From Acanthacorydalis orientalis (taxonomy: Eukaryota; Arthropoda; Insecta; Megaloptera; Corydalidae), in contig CM068319.1 of NCBI GenBank assembly GCA_034766995.1, positions 16,224,922-16,288,921 of the forward strand: a stretch of 64,000 bases of DNA. Direction: 5' to 3'. How positions within the stretch are numbered: position 1 is the stretch's first letter; each line of letters begins with the position of its first letter. The notes under the pieces were generated by a model. The model had not been told where the DNA came from. It did no database searches and worked only from the letters and a program-made list of their open reading frames with translations. Shown one piece after another: positions 25,517 through 37,987 of this stretch. The translations under genes were made by a program, and so were the position numbers.

Positions 25517-25611
25517 CGTACATGAAACAACTCATATATTCTATGTTTCTCCATATATGGTATAAACGAAGGAGGAATCCGAATATCGTCTCTTGTAGCG
25601 TCGATCAACAT
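15473..25611 (-). CDS. AK8: Adenylate kinase 8 ortholog, probable pseudoenzyme
   Basis: Eight coding exons on the minus strand, all joined in phase: 25611-25522, 22964-22764, 22562-22466, 20447-20272, 19715-19538, 19034-18806, 18708-18537 and 15676-15473, about 448 residues (human AK8 is about 479). AK8 is known as a two-domain adenylate kinase of cilia and sperm flagella. The start ATG at 25611 leads into IRIPPSFIPYMEKHRIYELF, matching the AK8 N-terminus. The first P-loop, expected GPPxSGKT, reads APPFFNKL (residues 68-75); the second, expected GPxGSGKS, reads GPRGSGHR (226-233), so the invariant Lys is His. About 40 residues of the first lid are missing, while the second lid keeps RLTSRRINIYTGE. 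The C-terminus ends LNPVPEYP plus a short extension. Orthology is strong; loss of catalysis is inference. Confidence 0.9.
16140..16189. repeat. (TA)n tract
   Basis: 50-bp tract in the last AK8 intron. Confidence 0.97.
16970..17033. repeat. (TA)n tract
   Basis: 64 bp with one GA interruption, last AK8 intron. Confidence 0.97.
17761..18111 (+). CDS. Unrecognised small ORF nested in AK8 intron
   Basis: From ATG 17761 there are 116 codons opening MTLKNYLQITNS and containing helical, charged sequence (HRILHLATRLENIIIN, then KLLKNCYSQYEQLYKQLMEN), typical of a real coiled-coil-like protein and not of AT-repeat translation. It may splice at AAAAAG|GTAAAA (about 18047), since the last 20 codons look intron-like. 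Just upstream, another frame reads SEDFNIDDIEELFTDNEF, so a frameshift or mis-set start is possible. It is antisense to AK8. I do not recognise it; it could be a nested gene or a retrocopy. Confidence 0.4.
   Translation: MTLKNYLQITNSLMLNYFNFGNECERNSDEPAIFATQNTHRILHLATRLENIIINTDPNTKSTKKLLKNCYSQYEQLYKQLMENKEQILAEVCLKKVKSIVLVLKITPANQTEGKS
18245..18323. mobile_element. 79-bp mariner MITE
   Basis: Nearly the whole element is two terminal inverted repeats: TTAGTTTGGTAG...AAAATAATTGCGGTT on the left and its counterpart starting TTAGATCGGTAGG on the right strand. TA dinucleotides flank both ends (18243-18244, 18324-18325). Only a short spacer remains, so it is a minimal deletion derivative in an AK8 intron. 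Confidence 0.8.
18427..18510. repeat. (TA)n tract
   Basis: Pure 84-bp tract ending only 27 bp past the AK8 exon 7 donor site. Confidence 0.97.
18729..18782. repeat. (TA)n tract
   Basis: Fills most of the 97-bp AK8 intron 6 (18709-18805). Confidence 0.97.
20186..20231. repeat. (TA)n tract
   Basis: 46 bp, about 40 bp downstream of the AK8 exon 4 donor. Confidence 0.97.
20576..20854. mobile_element. piggyBac-type MITE, ~279 bp
   Basis: The right end is GCAGCTAAGGG-TTAA and the left end is the mirror CCCTTAGCTGC, preceded by TTCA, one change from TTAA. Near the right end is a palindrome GGGGTCATATTGACCCC. No ORF. It sits in AK8 intron 3. Confidence 0.78.
24097..24173. repeat. (TA)n(GA)n compound tract
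   Basis: About 54 bp (TA)n followed by (GA)n, the only GA run in the window; AK8 intron 1. Confidence 0.97.
24554..25160 (+). mobile_element. piggyBac-type element, internally deleted
   Basis: TTAA-CCCTTTGACATAC on the left (24554) and GTATGTCAAGGGG-TTAA on the right (ends 25160) give matching inverted termini with TTAA at both borders. The ~600-bp body holds the decayed 3' end of a piggyBac transposase (see next entry). It lies in AK8 intron 1. Confidence 0.88.
24760..24980 (+). pseudogene. piggyBac transposase C-terminal remnant
   Basis: On the plus strand one frame reads HFPEHIPSTDKKQHPAKRCQ, continuing VCS, then frame-shifted pieces with PERFEKFHTLQDYL. This is the order seen at the C-terminus of piggyBac transposases: a PxTxKKxxPxRRCxVC cysteine motif followed by a CFxxYHT-like end. 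The catalytic Asp region is absent. Broken by frameshifts. Confidence 0.7.
25461..25513. repeat. (TA)n tract
   Basis: Ends 9 bp from the AK8 exon 1 donor (25521). Confidence 0.97.
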
Positions 25612-26344
25612 ATTTAATCAATGCACGTTTTTTTTTCAAGTTTTGAATATTTAATGACATAAATTCGGTTTTTAAATGAAACTTGTTTTGATTCATAAGA
25701 CATAGAACACTTAGATAACTTAAAAACATATTTGTACACTAATATTCTGTAAACAAAGAAAAACATTAAATTCCAGCAGCAACGCTATTCATTATTCTTA
25801 TAAAATCATGTACGTGGAAATCTCGTTATAGATTTGGTCCCATACTTAATCCAATAGTCGAAACCCGTAATATGAATTACCGCATTAAATGCATTATCCA
25901 TACTTTTTAAAAAATTAAAATGAATATAAACATGCATTTAAAGTGACTGTTATCTATACAAATAAATGATGAATGAGAAAGAAACAGATAGATATATTTA
26001 ACAGTTTTTGTATACGGTATCTTTGTTTAGTTAATCATATTTTAATTCAGATTTATGAATAATTGATAATAAAAAGCAAGTATCTTCTTTTATTTATTTA
26101 TTTTATATCCTTATGAAATAATAATAATACCATTAGTATAGATATTAAATATGTAAACTTAAATATTAATCACATTTAATTATTATTAAAATAATATTTA
26201 AGTGTCAATTGAAATATTATTTAAATATTCAAATGTGCCTTTATTACCGTACGACTTTTAGTAAAATATATTTATAATTTTACAAAAGCATATATTTTTT
26301 AACAATAGATATTATCTCTGTGAATTATAAAAACTAGTAACAAG

Positions 26345-26375
<31 letters not shown>

Positions 26376-28100
26376 TGATTAAAATAATTAATACCAAGAA
26401 CCCCTCCTATATATTGTGTAATACAAAAATAAAATCGCTTATATGAAACAAATTTCATTCTCTTGATGTTTCACAAATTGCATTACGTACACCTCCAGAG
26501 TTCCTCCAAGAGTTTCAAGGAATATGCGACAAGCAAATGCGACCAGAGTACTAAACACTATATTATTCCATAAAGGGTGAACTCAATCAATAAATTCGCA
26601 TATTGAGTATTTGGCACAAAATCCTATAACTTATGCACATTTCTTATGATATTACAACATATAATAAATGTGGGAGGTTACCAAATTGAAGAGCTCTAGG
26701 GGTCAGAATACGGTCTGGTATCAATCAATATGCAGCAGAATTTTTATTTAACTTTATGTGCGAGTATATGTCGTCAGAATATTTGTTAATTTTTATTGTG
26801 TTGATTTTCATAAAGAAATTCGCAGAATTGCACTGAAATGAGTACGCATAAATATGAAATGGGATAGCACTAAAATATCGACAGAAATATGCAATTATTG
26901 CAAGTTTGAGAAACGCTGCTCTAGACGTAGAAGGTGTCCCGATAGAAGGATATAAATTTAAGAACCAATTCTCAAGTTCATTTTGAGAAAAAGAAAGTAC
27001 AACCAACATGCTTACTTGCATGCTTCTTTGCTTTTCAAGTTAAGGGCATTTATATTTTATTTTATTTTTCAAAAAAAAAATTATAATTATATTTATTATT
27101 TACCCTATAACTCCTAAACTATTCGTCTTCGAGTACTAATTTTGATTTTATCTGAAATAATATTAAACGTTCTTTCGGTTGGAATCATTTTTAAGTACAT
27201 AACAAAAAATGAATGAAAAATATTAAAAAAAAAACAGTCTTTTCAATTAAATTTGAACTTTTACAAAAATTATAGGTCGATAAAAAATTTAGTCCGTATC
27301 ATTTTAAATCTAAAAAAATAAAAATGTATAATTCAAAGTCTATAAACAAGCATCCACATGCTGGCTATCATTTTTTTCTTAGAATGAACTTTAAAACTGA
27401 TTTCTAAAATTTTGTCTGTACTGTCGGACCACTTTGTATTTATAACATTCATTTATTAACACGTTCGGAAAGACACGTTCCACTGATAGTTCATCGATCT
27501 CTCAAATTCGGTCCGATATTGACGACGGTCCACTAACACACAATTCTACAAAGAATATTAAAGACTAGTTTGTTCTTTTTACATGCAATCTGTTTCTGTC
27601 ACTACGTATCTAAAAGTATATATTTAAAAAATCACAAATCTATTATCACAACACTGTTCAGAAATATAATTTATGCATCATCAAATTATATAATAAAAAT
27701 ATTCCGCTTTTTACTTTCTTTGTCATTACATTTTAGTTTCTATAAACATATTTTTTCATATAATCTATATTTTCCCACTTTAAATGAATTTCAATCTCGT
27801 GTATTTTTAATTTTTATGAATATTCATTTCGATATTATTTTTGATTATTATTTTCTGTGTACTACCTATAGCCATGGCAAAATTATTTTATTGTCATTTC
27901 TCTTCAAGCCTTATCTTAACTTTCACCTCATTTCTAATTTAGAATTTTCATTAATGAAATATTTCTAACGCTAATGCCATTGATTAAAAAATATATAATT
28001 AAATCCAAAACAAAACGATAGTAAGAGTAACCATTAACATCTTTACAGAAATATGTAACAATATTCGAGTGAAAATACTAAGATAAATTTCAATTATAAC

Positions 28101-28103
<3 letters not shown>

Positions 28104-28160
<57 letters not shown>
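28104..28160. repeat. (TA)n tract
   Basis: 57-bp tract, AK8-UBE3A intergenic space. Confidence 0.97.
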
Positions 28161-28162
<2 letters not shown>

Positions 28163-29431
28163 AATCATTCTAATTGATTTATAAAAGTAAGTCTATTTTC
28201 ATTTAAGATTGTCTAAATGTTTCTTTATTTAATTTAATGAAAATTTATAATTCGTTCAAATTAATTATTGTTTTTAATATAATTGATTAATTATCCAAAT
28301 AAATGTAAATTAGGATAAGAATGTTGCAGACGCAATCTAAATGCACATAAATGATCGATAATCAATTATTTGACTTTCTAATCAGAAAAGATGTAGGTTC
28401 GTAAGAAATAAAAATCGATTAATAGAAAAGATTAAAATATACCATTATCAAATGAATTGTGAATAGGAATCATTTATTAGAACAAAACGACGCAACGAAC
28501 ACAAAAGTGAACCGAAAGACCTCCACTCATTTTAATTTACCTATGTAGGTCGGCTTCAAACAGTAACAAAAATAGTTCAGGTTTGACCAGCTTTTTATAT
28601 TCATGTGGACAGATCAACGGCACATAACATACATGTATATATATATATATAGCTGTCGATGCGCCTCTAAACCCCCCAAATAGCTTCTATCTAGCGACTT
28701 TACATAACATACTAACACTAGTATATATATATCGAGACAGAACACATACCCACACGCACATATATATATATATAGTCATTATTGTAAAAAATAAGCGTAA
28801 ATTAAGTAGTAACTTATTCAATTCCTGTTTAACTCCCCTAATCTGTTTAGAAAGACACAAAAATCAGAATATGATTAAATAATTAATAGACTGCAAATTA
28901 CATTTTATTTTCTCACATCGACTAAAAATATCATCAGAAAATAATCACCTGAGTAAAAAATACATAAATACAAGTACTGTTAAGAAATAAAACGTATACT
29001 ACTATTATAAAATCGTCAGTTTTAATATCAAAGAAAATATTATTGAGAAAATAAAATATATACAATTACCAATACAACTTTAAAAGATGCTATTTTCAAA
29101 TCAATTAAAATTTGTATTATTTTTGTTTTTCATGCTTAAGATAGTTAATAAATTAATATTTTTCCAAATTATAATTAAATATTTAATTAGATAAAACTTG
29201 TAATCTTTTAAACAAAAATAATAGACATTTTAAGTCTGCATGAAAATGAGTTTTACACATAAATGTATCGTAATAATATATACTATCTAAAAAATTACGA
29301 TATCACATACGATATTTAATACTATATTAACTGAATTTTAATGAAATTATTAAAATTCAGTTTTGAAATGAACATTTAAATTTACAATTATTAGTCATTA
29401 TGAAACTGTTAAAGATAACTAAATAGGAAAA

Positions 29432-29435
<4 letters not shown>

Positions 29436-29491
<56 letters not shown>
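29436..29491. repeat. (TA)n tract
   Basis: 56-bp tract just before GC-block family copy 1. Confidence 0.97.
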
Positions 29492-29493
<2 letters not shown>

Positions 29494-29689
29494 ATATATT
29501 ATGAAAATACAGTGATAATAACCTCTTTTGGCATAAGAATTTAAAAAATTATAAAATAAATAATTTTAAAATCAATTTTATTCTCTTAAAAATAAAAAAT
29601 GTTTTTACTTGCCTTCGAAACTTTCCTGTTGTAATACTGCCACTTTTTAATAAACCAAACAATAATTCTTATTATTAATTGACTGGTGG

Positions 29690-29771
29690 ACTCTGACACC
29701 TATTCGCTAAGCTCGCCTACCCCCGGGGGACTCCGCCCCCGCTCGCTTCGCTTGTGTCGCATATATTCATT

Positions 29772-29824
<53 letters not shown>

Positions 29825-29885
29825 TATGTCTATATAATCATTCTCGCAGCTATATTGCAACGTAGTTGTTTTATAAAGTCGCACA
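29690..29885. repeat. GC-block/(TA)n repeat family, copy 1
   Basis: A GC-rich block with CCCCCGGGGGACTCCGCCCC and GCTCGCTTCGCTTG is followed by (TA)n and then TTGGTATGTCTATATAA, TTCTCGCAG and GCAACGTAGTTG. The same order recurs near 46541-46830 and, partly, 30945-31250. Confidence 0.65.
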
Positions 29886-30865
29886 TTTTATTGTAGTTGA
29901 TACAAGTATCATAATTTTTCGTGAAAATTCCGGGTAACTTCGAGTGTCATCGTTAACAATAATGTAATACAAAATCCCTACACGTTTTTTAAACAAAGTT
30001 TTGTCCATTTTTTGAAACTTTACAGAATATTTTTTGTATATAAATAGAGACCCACTAATTGTTTTCATTTTTCTATACGCCATTTGATATTTATAAAATA
30101 AGTACAAACTATCAAATGTATCACCTTCAAATATTTATTAACACAAACACTTCTCAAGTTCTTGAAGTAATTACAAGTTAATAAAACAGTTATCATATAT
30201 GCATTCGCAAAAGTAACGTTAAAAAAAATAAAAACATTGCCGTTTCTCTCAAAAAGGAGATGACATTCCAATTAAAAAATGTTCTTTCATCACAAATTGT
30301 CAAATACTGATTCTTAAAAGTGTTAAAAAGAAGAAATGAGTATTAGACAGACAGAGAATATTTAAACGGATTTAACATCAAAAGTTAAAATTTTATCCAA
30401 TATATATACATCCCTATCTCTACAACGTATAAGTCAGTTAAATGATATATTTGAGCTCAGCTCTTCCTTCGATACTGACTTAACAGCTTTTTGTAATATG
30501 TCAATAACACAAAATATACATGAATCTATGTATAATATTTTAAACTATATACCAATTTTAAATATTTTCATTGCATATAATTTATTTTCAAAATATACGA
30601 CAGCCAACTTATATTATCTCATCACATACCATTTTCATAATGTGTCCATTATATAATAATCATAAGAGTAAATTTAATTCTTTTGTAATGCATTTCTAAT
30701 CATTTCAAAATCCAAAATATTGCAAACGTGTCAGTAATGGACAACAGTAAGTTTTAAATATTGTTTTATATTTTGATCTGCAGTTTTATATTCAGGTGAA
30801 ATACTTTGGCTTGAACATTTACAAAACACAACATTTTGACGTGCATACATACATTCATACATGCA

Positions 30866-30934
<69 letters not shown>

Positions 30935-30948
<14 letters not shown>

Positions 30949-31089
30949 GGGGGCTTCGCCCTCTGCTTGCTGCGCTCGCCCATTTAGCAATTATTAGCCT
31001 GTACATGAACCAAATGAACCAATAAACATATTTTTTAAAATTCATTATTATTATATGATTATTATCACAGATATATCACAACGTAGTCG

Positions 31090-31184
<95 letters not shown>

Positions 31185-31250
31185 GTCTACATAAAAATCG
31201 CAGATAGATTCCTTTTTGCAACATTGTAGTTTTTTGCGGATAATTTTGAT
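30935..31250. repeat. GC-block/(TA)n repeat family, copy 2
   Basis: It has CTAGGGGGCTTCGCCCTCTG and GCTGCGCTCGCC beside (TA)n(CA)n, then after a second (TA)n the tail GTGTCTACATAAAAATCGCAG and GCAACATTGTAG. The halves may come from nested or recombined copies. Confidence 0.55.
31090..31178. repeat. (TA)n tract
   Basis: Longest pure run in the window, about 89 bp. Confidence 0.97.
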
Positions 31251-31937
31251 TATATATATGTATGTAAAGACATATGTACGACATTTCGATGAACAAAATA
31301 TTTGATTTTCCTGTTTCGTTTCTCACATTTTCACAAAATTCTAAACTTTGCTTGATAGCGCTACATTTGAATCATGACTGTCATGAACCGTATAAATTTT
31401 ATTTCAAAATGGGGTACATAACTGATTTTAAATTGATTTTTTTCTTTAATTTCAGATATTTTCCCGAAAATTTAAATTTAGTTACATTTACGGTGATACA
31501 AATTACTCTTAATAAATTTATCCAGTGACTGTAAACAATTATATTGCTAATAAATTGCGTTGTACTTACAATTTTCTTAAAAATTCTTTTTAAATAAATT
31601 TCACAATAAACTGAATTAAGAATAGAACTTAAACTAAGATGTATTTAAATTTAGATTATTTTAATAAAAAAATAAACAATCATTTCATAATTAAAATTAC
31701 GTCACTTAATTCATTATGTCAAGGATGTTTCGTATAAATGTGTTTTAATTTCTGAACATTTTATGATACAGTTAATTCTGACCAGTTTTATAATATTTTA
31801 TGCTGTTGAAAGCTTTATTGAAAATTATTAAATATTAAACTTTTGTTAATTTGTTTCCGTATATTCACACATAGAATTTAAATGTTTCGTTTCATTTTAC
31901 ATTTGTATGTAACTTAGGTAGTTTCACAATATATTCT

Positions 31938-34900
31938 ATGAACCCCATACAAAAGAATAATTTAAAGGACGACGCTTCTAGGTAAAATAAAATAACTTTA
32001 CAATAGAATTAAAAAATATGTATTTCAAAATTCAATTATAGTATATATTTTTGTACGTGAGAATGAAATTATAAATTTTAAACATACTATTTTAGAGGTT
32101 ATATTTACATTGTCAAATTTCAATGTCATTGTGATCGAATGAAAACAATATATTATGCGAAAATTATTAATAAACGATGCCACTGCTAACTGCTACAATT
32201 AACCAAATTTATTTACTTCAGAAGTGATTCAGAAGCTTCAAGCAGTCAGTCCATTGCTAAAGGTAGTGATTCGTCAATAAAAAATTCTGAATGCGATAGG
32301 ATGAAACGAGCCGCAGCAAGAAAATTAATAGAACGGTATTTTTATCAACTTGTCGACGGTTGTGGGAATCCACAATGTGATAATGAATATTGCGCATCCA
32401 GTAAAGAGGTTGTTTTATATTTGGTAGTCAAGGAATATTTTTCGATTAATTTGTTTTGTATTTTTTCATATAGACCAAAGTAAAAAATTTAACTCCTGAC
32501 CAAGCTGCTGCACAAGCAATTCAGTTATTTTCTCAAGAAGCTCGTCTATGTGATCGCGCTCCCAGTAAAGTAGCAAGAACACAAGAACAATCAAATGAAA
32601 ACTCAAAAGGTGATATAGCTAGTAATACACAGTGTAGTAGTAAAAACGATAATGGAAGTGAAACTATTCCAGGTAAAGTAATAAGTGTAGAGGATTATAA
32701 TATTTGTTATCAATTCAGTATGTATAAAATTAGAACATAATTTAAGAAGTGATAATGAGAAAGAAAAGATTATTCAAGCGATTAATATTAATCAGAATAA
32801 ATCATCAAAATAGAAAGACTTCCAAAACAAACATTTTTTTAGATAATGATATATCGAGTGGAGCTCTACCAGATGCAAGTAGTAATCCTACTTGTTCTTC
32901 AGCTTTTGGTGACCCTTTACATTTCAAATCATCTCCAGTTGAACCACTGACAGAAGATCGTCTAATGGAAATTTTAAAATGTTGTAAAGAAGAAAATTGT
33001 TATGCACTCCTTGTTAGAACATTAAGTGAGGTTTTTAGCAACTTAGAAGTGTTGGCACGAAGTTTTCCAAAAAAACCGCCACCTTTAAAATCAACATCTT
33101 CAATCGATGCACTACTAAATAAAACATCTGGTAATAAACTTATTAATTTTTCTTCCCTTTTTTCATCTTTTATATTTTGAAAACATAAATCTATATGTAA
33201 AACAATATTGAAAACATTTATTCACAGTTATTCATAATTTTATAGAAATTGATATATTTTATTATGCATTTAGTTTTGTAACAATTTTAAGGTAATATAT
33301 TAAATCTTAAAAAAGAAGACGTAAGAGTACTTGAAGGTGAAAATGAAAAAGATGAAGATTGTTGTTGTTCTATTGGAGATGGCTCACATAAAACGGGTGG
33401 TGAAAGAAGTCCTCTTGCTCCTGTTGATTTAGTTTCGTTACGGTGTTCATATGTTGAATTATTCTCATTACCAAGTACTATTTTTGAGAGTGCATTAGTA
33501 ACAGCAATTACTACATGTACTACTTATATGCAAATGTTACTTCAAATTCATGGTTCTAATTCAGAATACATAGATGACATGATTAATGCCATATTAATTT
33601 TATTTGAAATACCATATCTAGGTATGTTTAATAATTTCTTAACAAACATACATCAAACATTTTCTGGAAATAATTATGAATCTGAAAGTAAATATATCCA
33701 TAATATACTTTTTAAGGAACTGGAGAATATTTAGAAACAGCGTTCCCATCACTTTGTCGAGCTGCTGCTCAACTCCCTATAAGTGCTCAGGCAACAATTG
33801 CAAGAAGATGGGCAAAGGAAGGAAAAATAGTATTTCAAACTATACTTTTAAGTTTACAACAATTAATAACATTGCGAGTTATTGTTACACATTTCAACTC
33901 TGACTATCTTGTACAAGACGAACCTGTTATAACTTCAGCTACAAAAATAATGAAGGTAAGACTAATACTAAAATATTTTATATAAACAAACAAGAAGAAA
34001 GGTGATTCTATATATTAATATCACAATATTTGACAGTTCTTGCATTTTATTTTATTATAAAATTATCTGAAGATATTGTTATATTACATTATTGTTTTTA
34101 ATAAAAGTTAATATGATCTGTTTAGATAATTTCTCATAGTTCAAAGGAAAAACAATTATGAGTATCTAATTTAAATGTCTTAATGGAAAATATTTATACA
34201 TATATGTATCGATTGTTTTTGCAGATAGTTTATTATGCAAACATTATGGCTGGATTGTTTGATTCACCAGAATTAAGGAAAGAAGATATATCATTACCAA
34301 CTGATGATGGTATGTTAGGTGCTTTTGAAATGAAACAGTCAAGACCAACACCTTATGAAGATCCATTAGGTAATTTTTAATATAAAAATGGTTCATTCAT
34401 TTCAATATACAAATATATTATTTATAAATTAGTTGTTTTATTATGTTATAAATATAATTATCTAATATATATATATATTCATTTATGTAGCTCAAGAATT
34501 GCAAATCAATGTACTTGATTCCCGTAAACCGCATATTTCTTTTTCTGAATTTTACAATGAACCACTTAGTGATGCAGTTGAAATGGATCGAGATTTTGCA
34601 AATTATAAAGGTAAATCTATTAAAATCAATTTACACCATGGTGTTTGTTATTTAATGAGTTACAAAGATATTCATATGAAATATTCCGCATATTTAATAT
34701 TAATTAGGTATTACTTCAGTGACCGGTGGTAAATTCAGTTTTATGAAACACGCATTCATATTAACACCAGCAACAAAAACAATGGGATTGTATTTTGATA
34801 ACCGTATTCGTATGTACTCGGAAAGAAGGATAAGTATTTTCCAGAGTATGGCAGGACAACCCTCGACCCCATATTTAAAATTAAAAGTTCGACGAGATCA

Positions 34901-34957
34901 TATAATTGATGACACACTTGTAGAGGTAATAATTAATCATATTATAAAAATATGTTC

Positions 34958-35007
<50 letters not shown>

Positions 35008-36506
35008 AAACTAGGAAACCAAATGTATTTGTTATAATATCTATTAAAGTAATGTTCAATGCATAAATGAATATTATTCTAGGAATATAATTCATAAAAG
35101 TATTTCTACAGATTTGTTTTCCATTTCAAATACTTTATAAGGTTTTGTTTATATTATATATAAGAAAAGAATACATTTTAGCTTGAAGTAATTGCTATGG
35201 AAAATCCAAATGATTTAAAGAAGCAACTAGTAGTTGAATTTATTGGTGAACAAGGTGTTGATGAAGGGGGTATATCAAAAGAGTTTTTCCAACTCATTAT
35301 TGATGAACTATTTAACCCAGATTATAGTATGTTTACGTATCAGCCAGATTCACAAACAGTGTGGTTTAATCCGACTAGTTTTGAAAGTGATGCACAGTTT
35401 GCATTAGTCGGTATTGTATTGGGACTTGCCATTTATAATAACATAATTTTGGCTGTGAATTTTCCAATGGTAGTATATTCAAAGTTAATGGGGAAAAAAG
35501 GTTCATTTGAAGATTTAAAAGATTGGAATCCGGTATGTATTTAATGACATTATTATTTAATATGTTTAATGATTATGTTTATTGCAATTACAAAAAATAT
35601 TTTATTAACCTGTTTCTAAACTATATATATTTATATGTTTTTAGACTTTATATAGAGGCCTCAAAGATCTTCTTGAATATGAAGATACAGATATTGAATC
35701 AGTGTTTATGCAAACATTTAAAGTTAGTTACCAAGATGTTTTTGGATCTGTAATTACTCATGAACTGAAAGAAAATGGTGATCAAATATTTGTTAACCAA
35801 AGTAATAAACATGTAAGTAATTCTATCATTTTGAAAATTTACAACATATTAAATATATTATCTTATGATAATATTTTTATTGTAATTATAATCATGGTGT
35901 ACAGATATTAATTATTAAAAAAAATTATAGGAATTTGTAGAACTGTATGCAGATTTTTTACTTAACAAATCAGTAGAAAAACAATATAGAGCTTTCCATA
36001 GAGGTTTTCAAATGGTAACAGATGAATCACTTCTTCATTTATTATTCCGTCCAGAAGAAATAGAACTACTTGTATGTGGCAGTAAAGTAAGTTTTTCAAA
36101 ATGTATTTGTTTTAAGCTAATAAATGCTTTTTTGGTTGATACTGTTTAAACAACAATTTTATTTCAGAATTTTGACCTAAATGAATTAGAACAAGCGACG
36201 CAGTATGATGCTGGCTACACAAAAAATACACTGATAATTAAAGATTTCTGGGCCATCGTACACGGATTCTCAGTTGATGATCAACGAAAATTATTACAAT
36301 TTACGACAGGTTCTGATCGAGTACCGGTCGGTGGATTTTCAAAATTAAAACTTGTCATATCTCGTAACGGACCAGATTCAGACAGATTACCAACCGCTCA
36401 TACTTGTTTCAATGTTCTCTTGTTACCTGAATACAGTTCAAAAGAAAAATTATATGATAGACTAGTCAAAGCGATAAATTATTCTAAAGGATTTGGAATG
36501 ATGTAA
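31938..36506 (+). CDS. UBE3A: HECT E3 ubiquitin ligase UBE3A/E6AP
   Basis: Thirteen in-phase coding exons: 31938-31981, 32222-32408, 32474-32672, 32843-33130, 33292-33621, 33717-33955, 34225-34369, 34491-34610, 34708-34925, 35182-35532, 35645-35812, 35931-36086, 36168-36506; 927 residues (human about 850-875). After a Ser-rich leader comes the AZUL zinc finger, [17 protein letters not shown] and [11 protein letters not shown], diagnostic of UBE3A. The last third is the HECT domain, with [12 protein letters not shown] in the N lobe and the thioester Cys in [12 protein letters not shown] (about residue 895), ending KGFGMM. Known role: accepts ubiquitin from an E2 and transfers it to target proteins; proteasome-linked and active in neurons. 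All introns are short (60-270 bp) and GT-AG. No lost catalytic residue. Confidence 0.97.
34960..35003. repeat. (TA)n tract
   Basis: 44 bp in UBE3A intron 9. Confidence 0.97.
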
Positions 36507-37516
36507 ATAAATGCTGATCTGAAGTTTGTATAAAAAACTGAATCATTATAAATAATGTTTATATTGCTTTGTCATTCCTTGACAAACACATTTCTAGAGA
36601 ATAATCAATGCTATAATTCGTCATACGTTGATGATTTTCTAATGCATCATAAATGAATTCTTATTTATTTTATTTTCAGTGTATTCTTTTTTGCCAATAA
36701 ACAACCAAAAAAATAAAAAGTGTTTATCATTTATATTATTTTACCACCCTTTAAATATTTTTATTATACTCAATAAAACGTATGCCTATGAATGTATTTA
36801 CATAAAATAGATTTATATGATATTAAATCGAATGTTCCAAATGTTAGTTTTTTTACTTTTAATAAAAATAGTAATTTAGTAAATATTTTTGTAGAAAAAG
36901 GTGTCTAAGTAAAAAGATTTAGAACTGAAATATAAAACGTAACAAATTTGTGTTACAAATTATCAATTTGTAAAGAATAAATAAAAATCACAGTAAAAAT
37001 AAATTACTTAAATAATTTTGCATAAGTTATCAAGTAAGTGCATTGAAAATTGTGATTTAACTAACAAGTAATTTAGAATTATAAAATGAGTAAATCTAAA
37101 TTAATTAATGTATACTTTTAAATGATAAACACTACTATTTGTGCCATCTATGCTACTATCACAAAACTATAGCGGCTACTGATACTAGACTCTATTTGTA
37201 AAGTTATATAATAAGTGATAAAGAACATTTATTCAATCAAGTCAAAAATGAATCAAATAACTAATTGAAAATATTTATCCAATTAAAAGGGTTTTAATGG
37301 GTTTGAAATTACTGCTGTAATGTGTTGGTTTTCAGATGATTGCAATTACGTGTACTAGTCTCTATATAACAGCTGTAAGTTTTTTTGGGCTTTCAATGTC
37401 AAGTTACTAGTACTTCGGATACTTACTGTAGAAGCACTGGTTGATTTATTAAGAGTGAATTACATTCGTGTTTGTGTCAGGCTCGTTTTTGAGCTTATAA
37501 TACAATTTATAAACTC
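36507..37516. other. UBE3A 3' flank and Lobe 5' region
   Basis: 1 kb of AT-rich DNA between two head-to-tail genes. It must include the Lobe promoter and 5' UTR (the region near 37380-37500 is slightly less AT-rich). No distinct element recognised. Confidence 0.5.
36696..36701 (+). terminator. Poly(A) signal candidate for UBE3A
   Basis: AATAAA about 190 bp after the TAA stop. Confidence 0.4.
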
Positions 37517-37950
37517 ATGATGTATTGTTGTAAGTGTTTAAATGTGACAATAAGTACATTGAACTCTGAAAATGAACAAATTGATCTCCATTCTTTAATG
37601 CTTTCGGATGCCGAGAAAAATGATCCATTCTTTAAACAGGTATTATGCCTTGTATTTATTGATTAACATATATTTATACTCGTTGATATTTGTAATGTAT
37701 AATTGTCTATAATGTATTCCACATGAATACATAGTCTACGTCAATTCTAAATAGATCAAATTTGAAATTCAAAGCGGCCTGGGAACAAAGGACAATAAAT
37801 AATGTAGTAAAGATTTGACCCATAAATAGTTTTGTGTCTTATTGATAGGTAGCTCTTTAAACAAAATGATCTTATTTTATTATATTTGTATTTAAAAAAA
37901 CTATAAATTTACATATATATATATACACACACACACATACATACACACAC

Positions 37951-37987
<37 letters not shown>

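Larger units (their letters stand above)
25612..31937. other. Intergenic space between divergent AK8 and UBE3A
   Basis: This 6.3-kb region must hold the AK8 and UBE3A promoters, but no core-promoter motif stands out. It contains many (TA)n tracts and members of a GC-rich/(TA)n repeat family at 29690-29885 and 30935-31250. A 132-codon ORF at 27570-27968 is AT-driven (Phe/Leu/Ile) and starts on a non-ATG codon, so I do not call it. Confidence 0.6.

Noticed and set aside
26725..27021. 98-codon minus-strand ORF
   Set aside because: No recognised motif, no exon partners, no support beyond openness.
27450..27540. TTAA-CACGTTCGGAAAGACACG as a piggyBac terminus
   Set aside because: Only one end is visible and no mirror-image terminus or second TTAA border was found.
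27570..27968. 132-codon plus-strand ORF
   Set aside because: No ATG at its start, composition is Phe/Leu/Ile/Tyr from AT-rich DNA, no motif, and no splice context.
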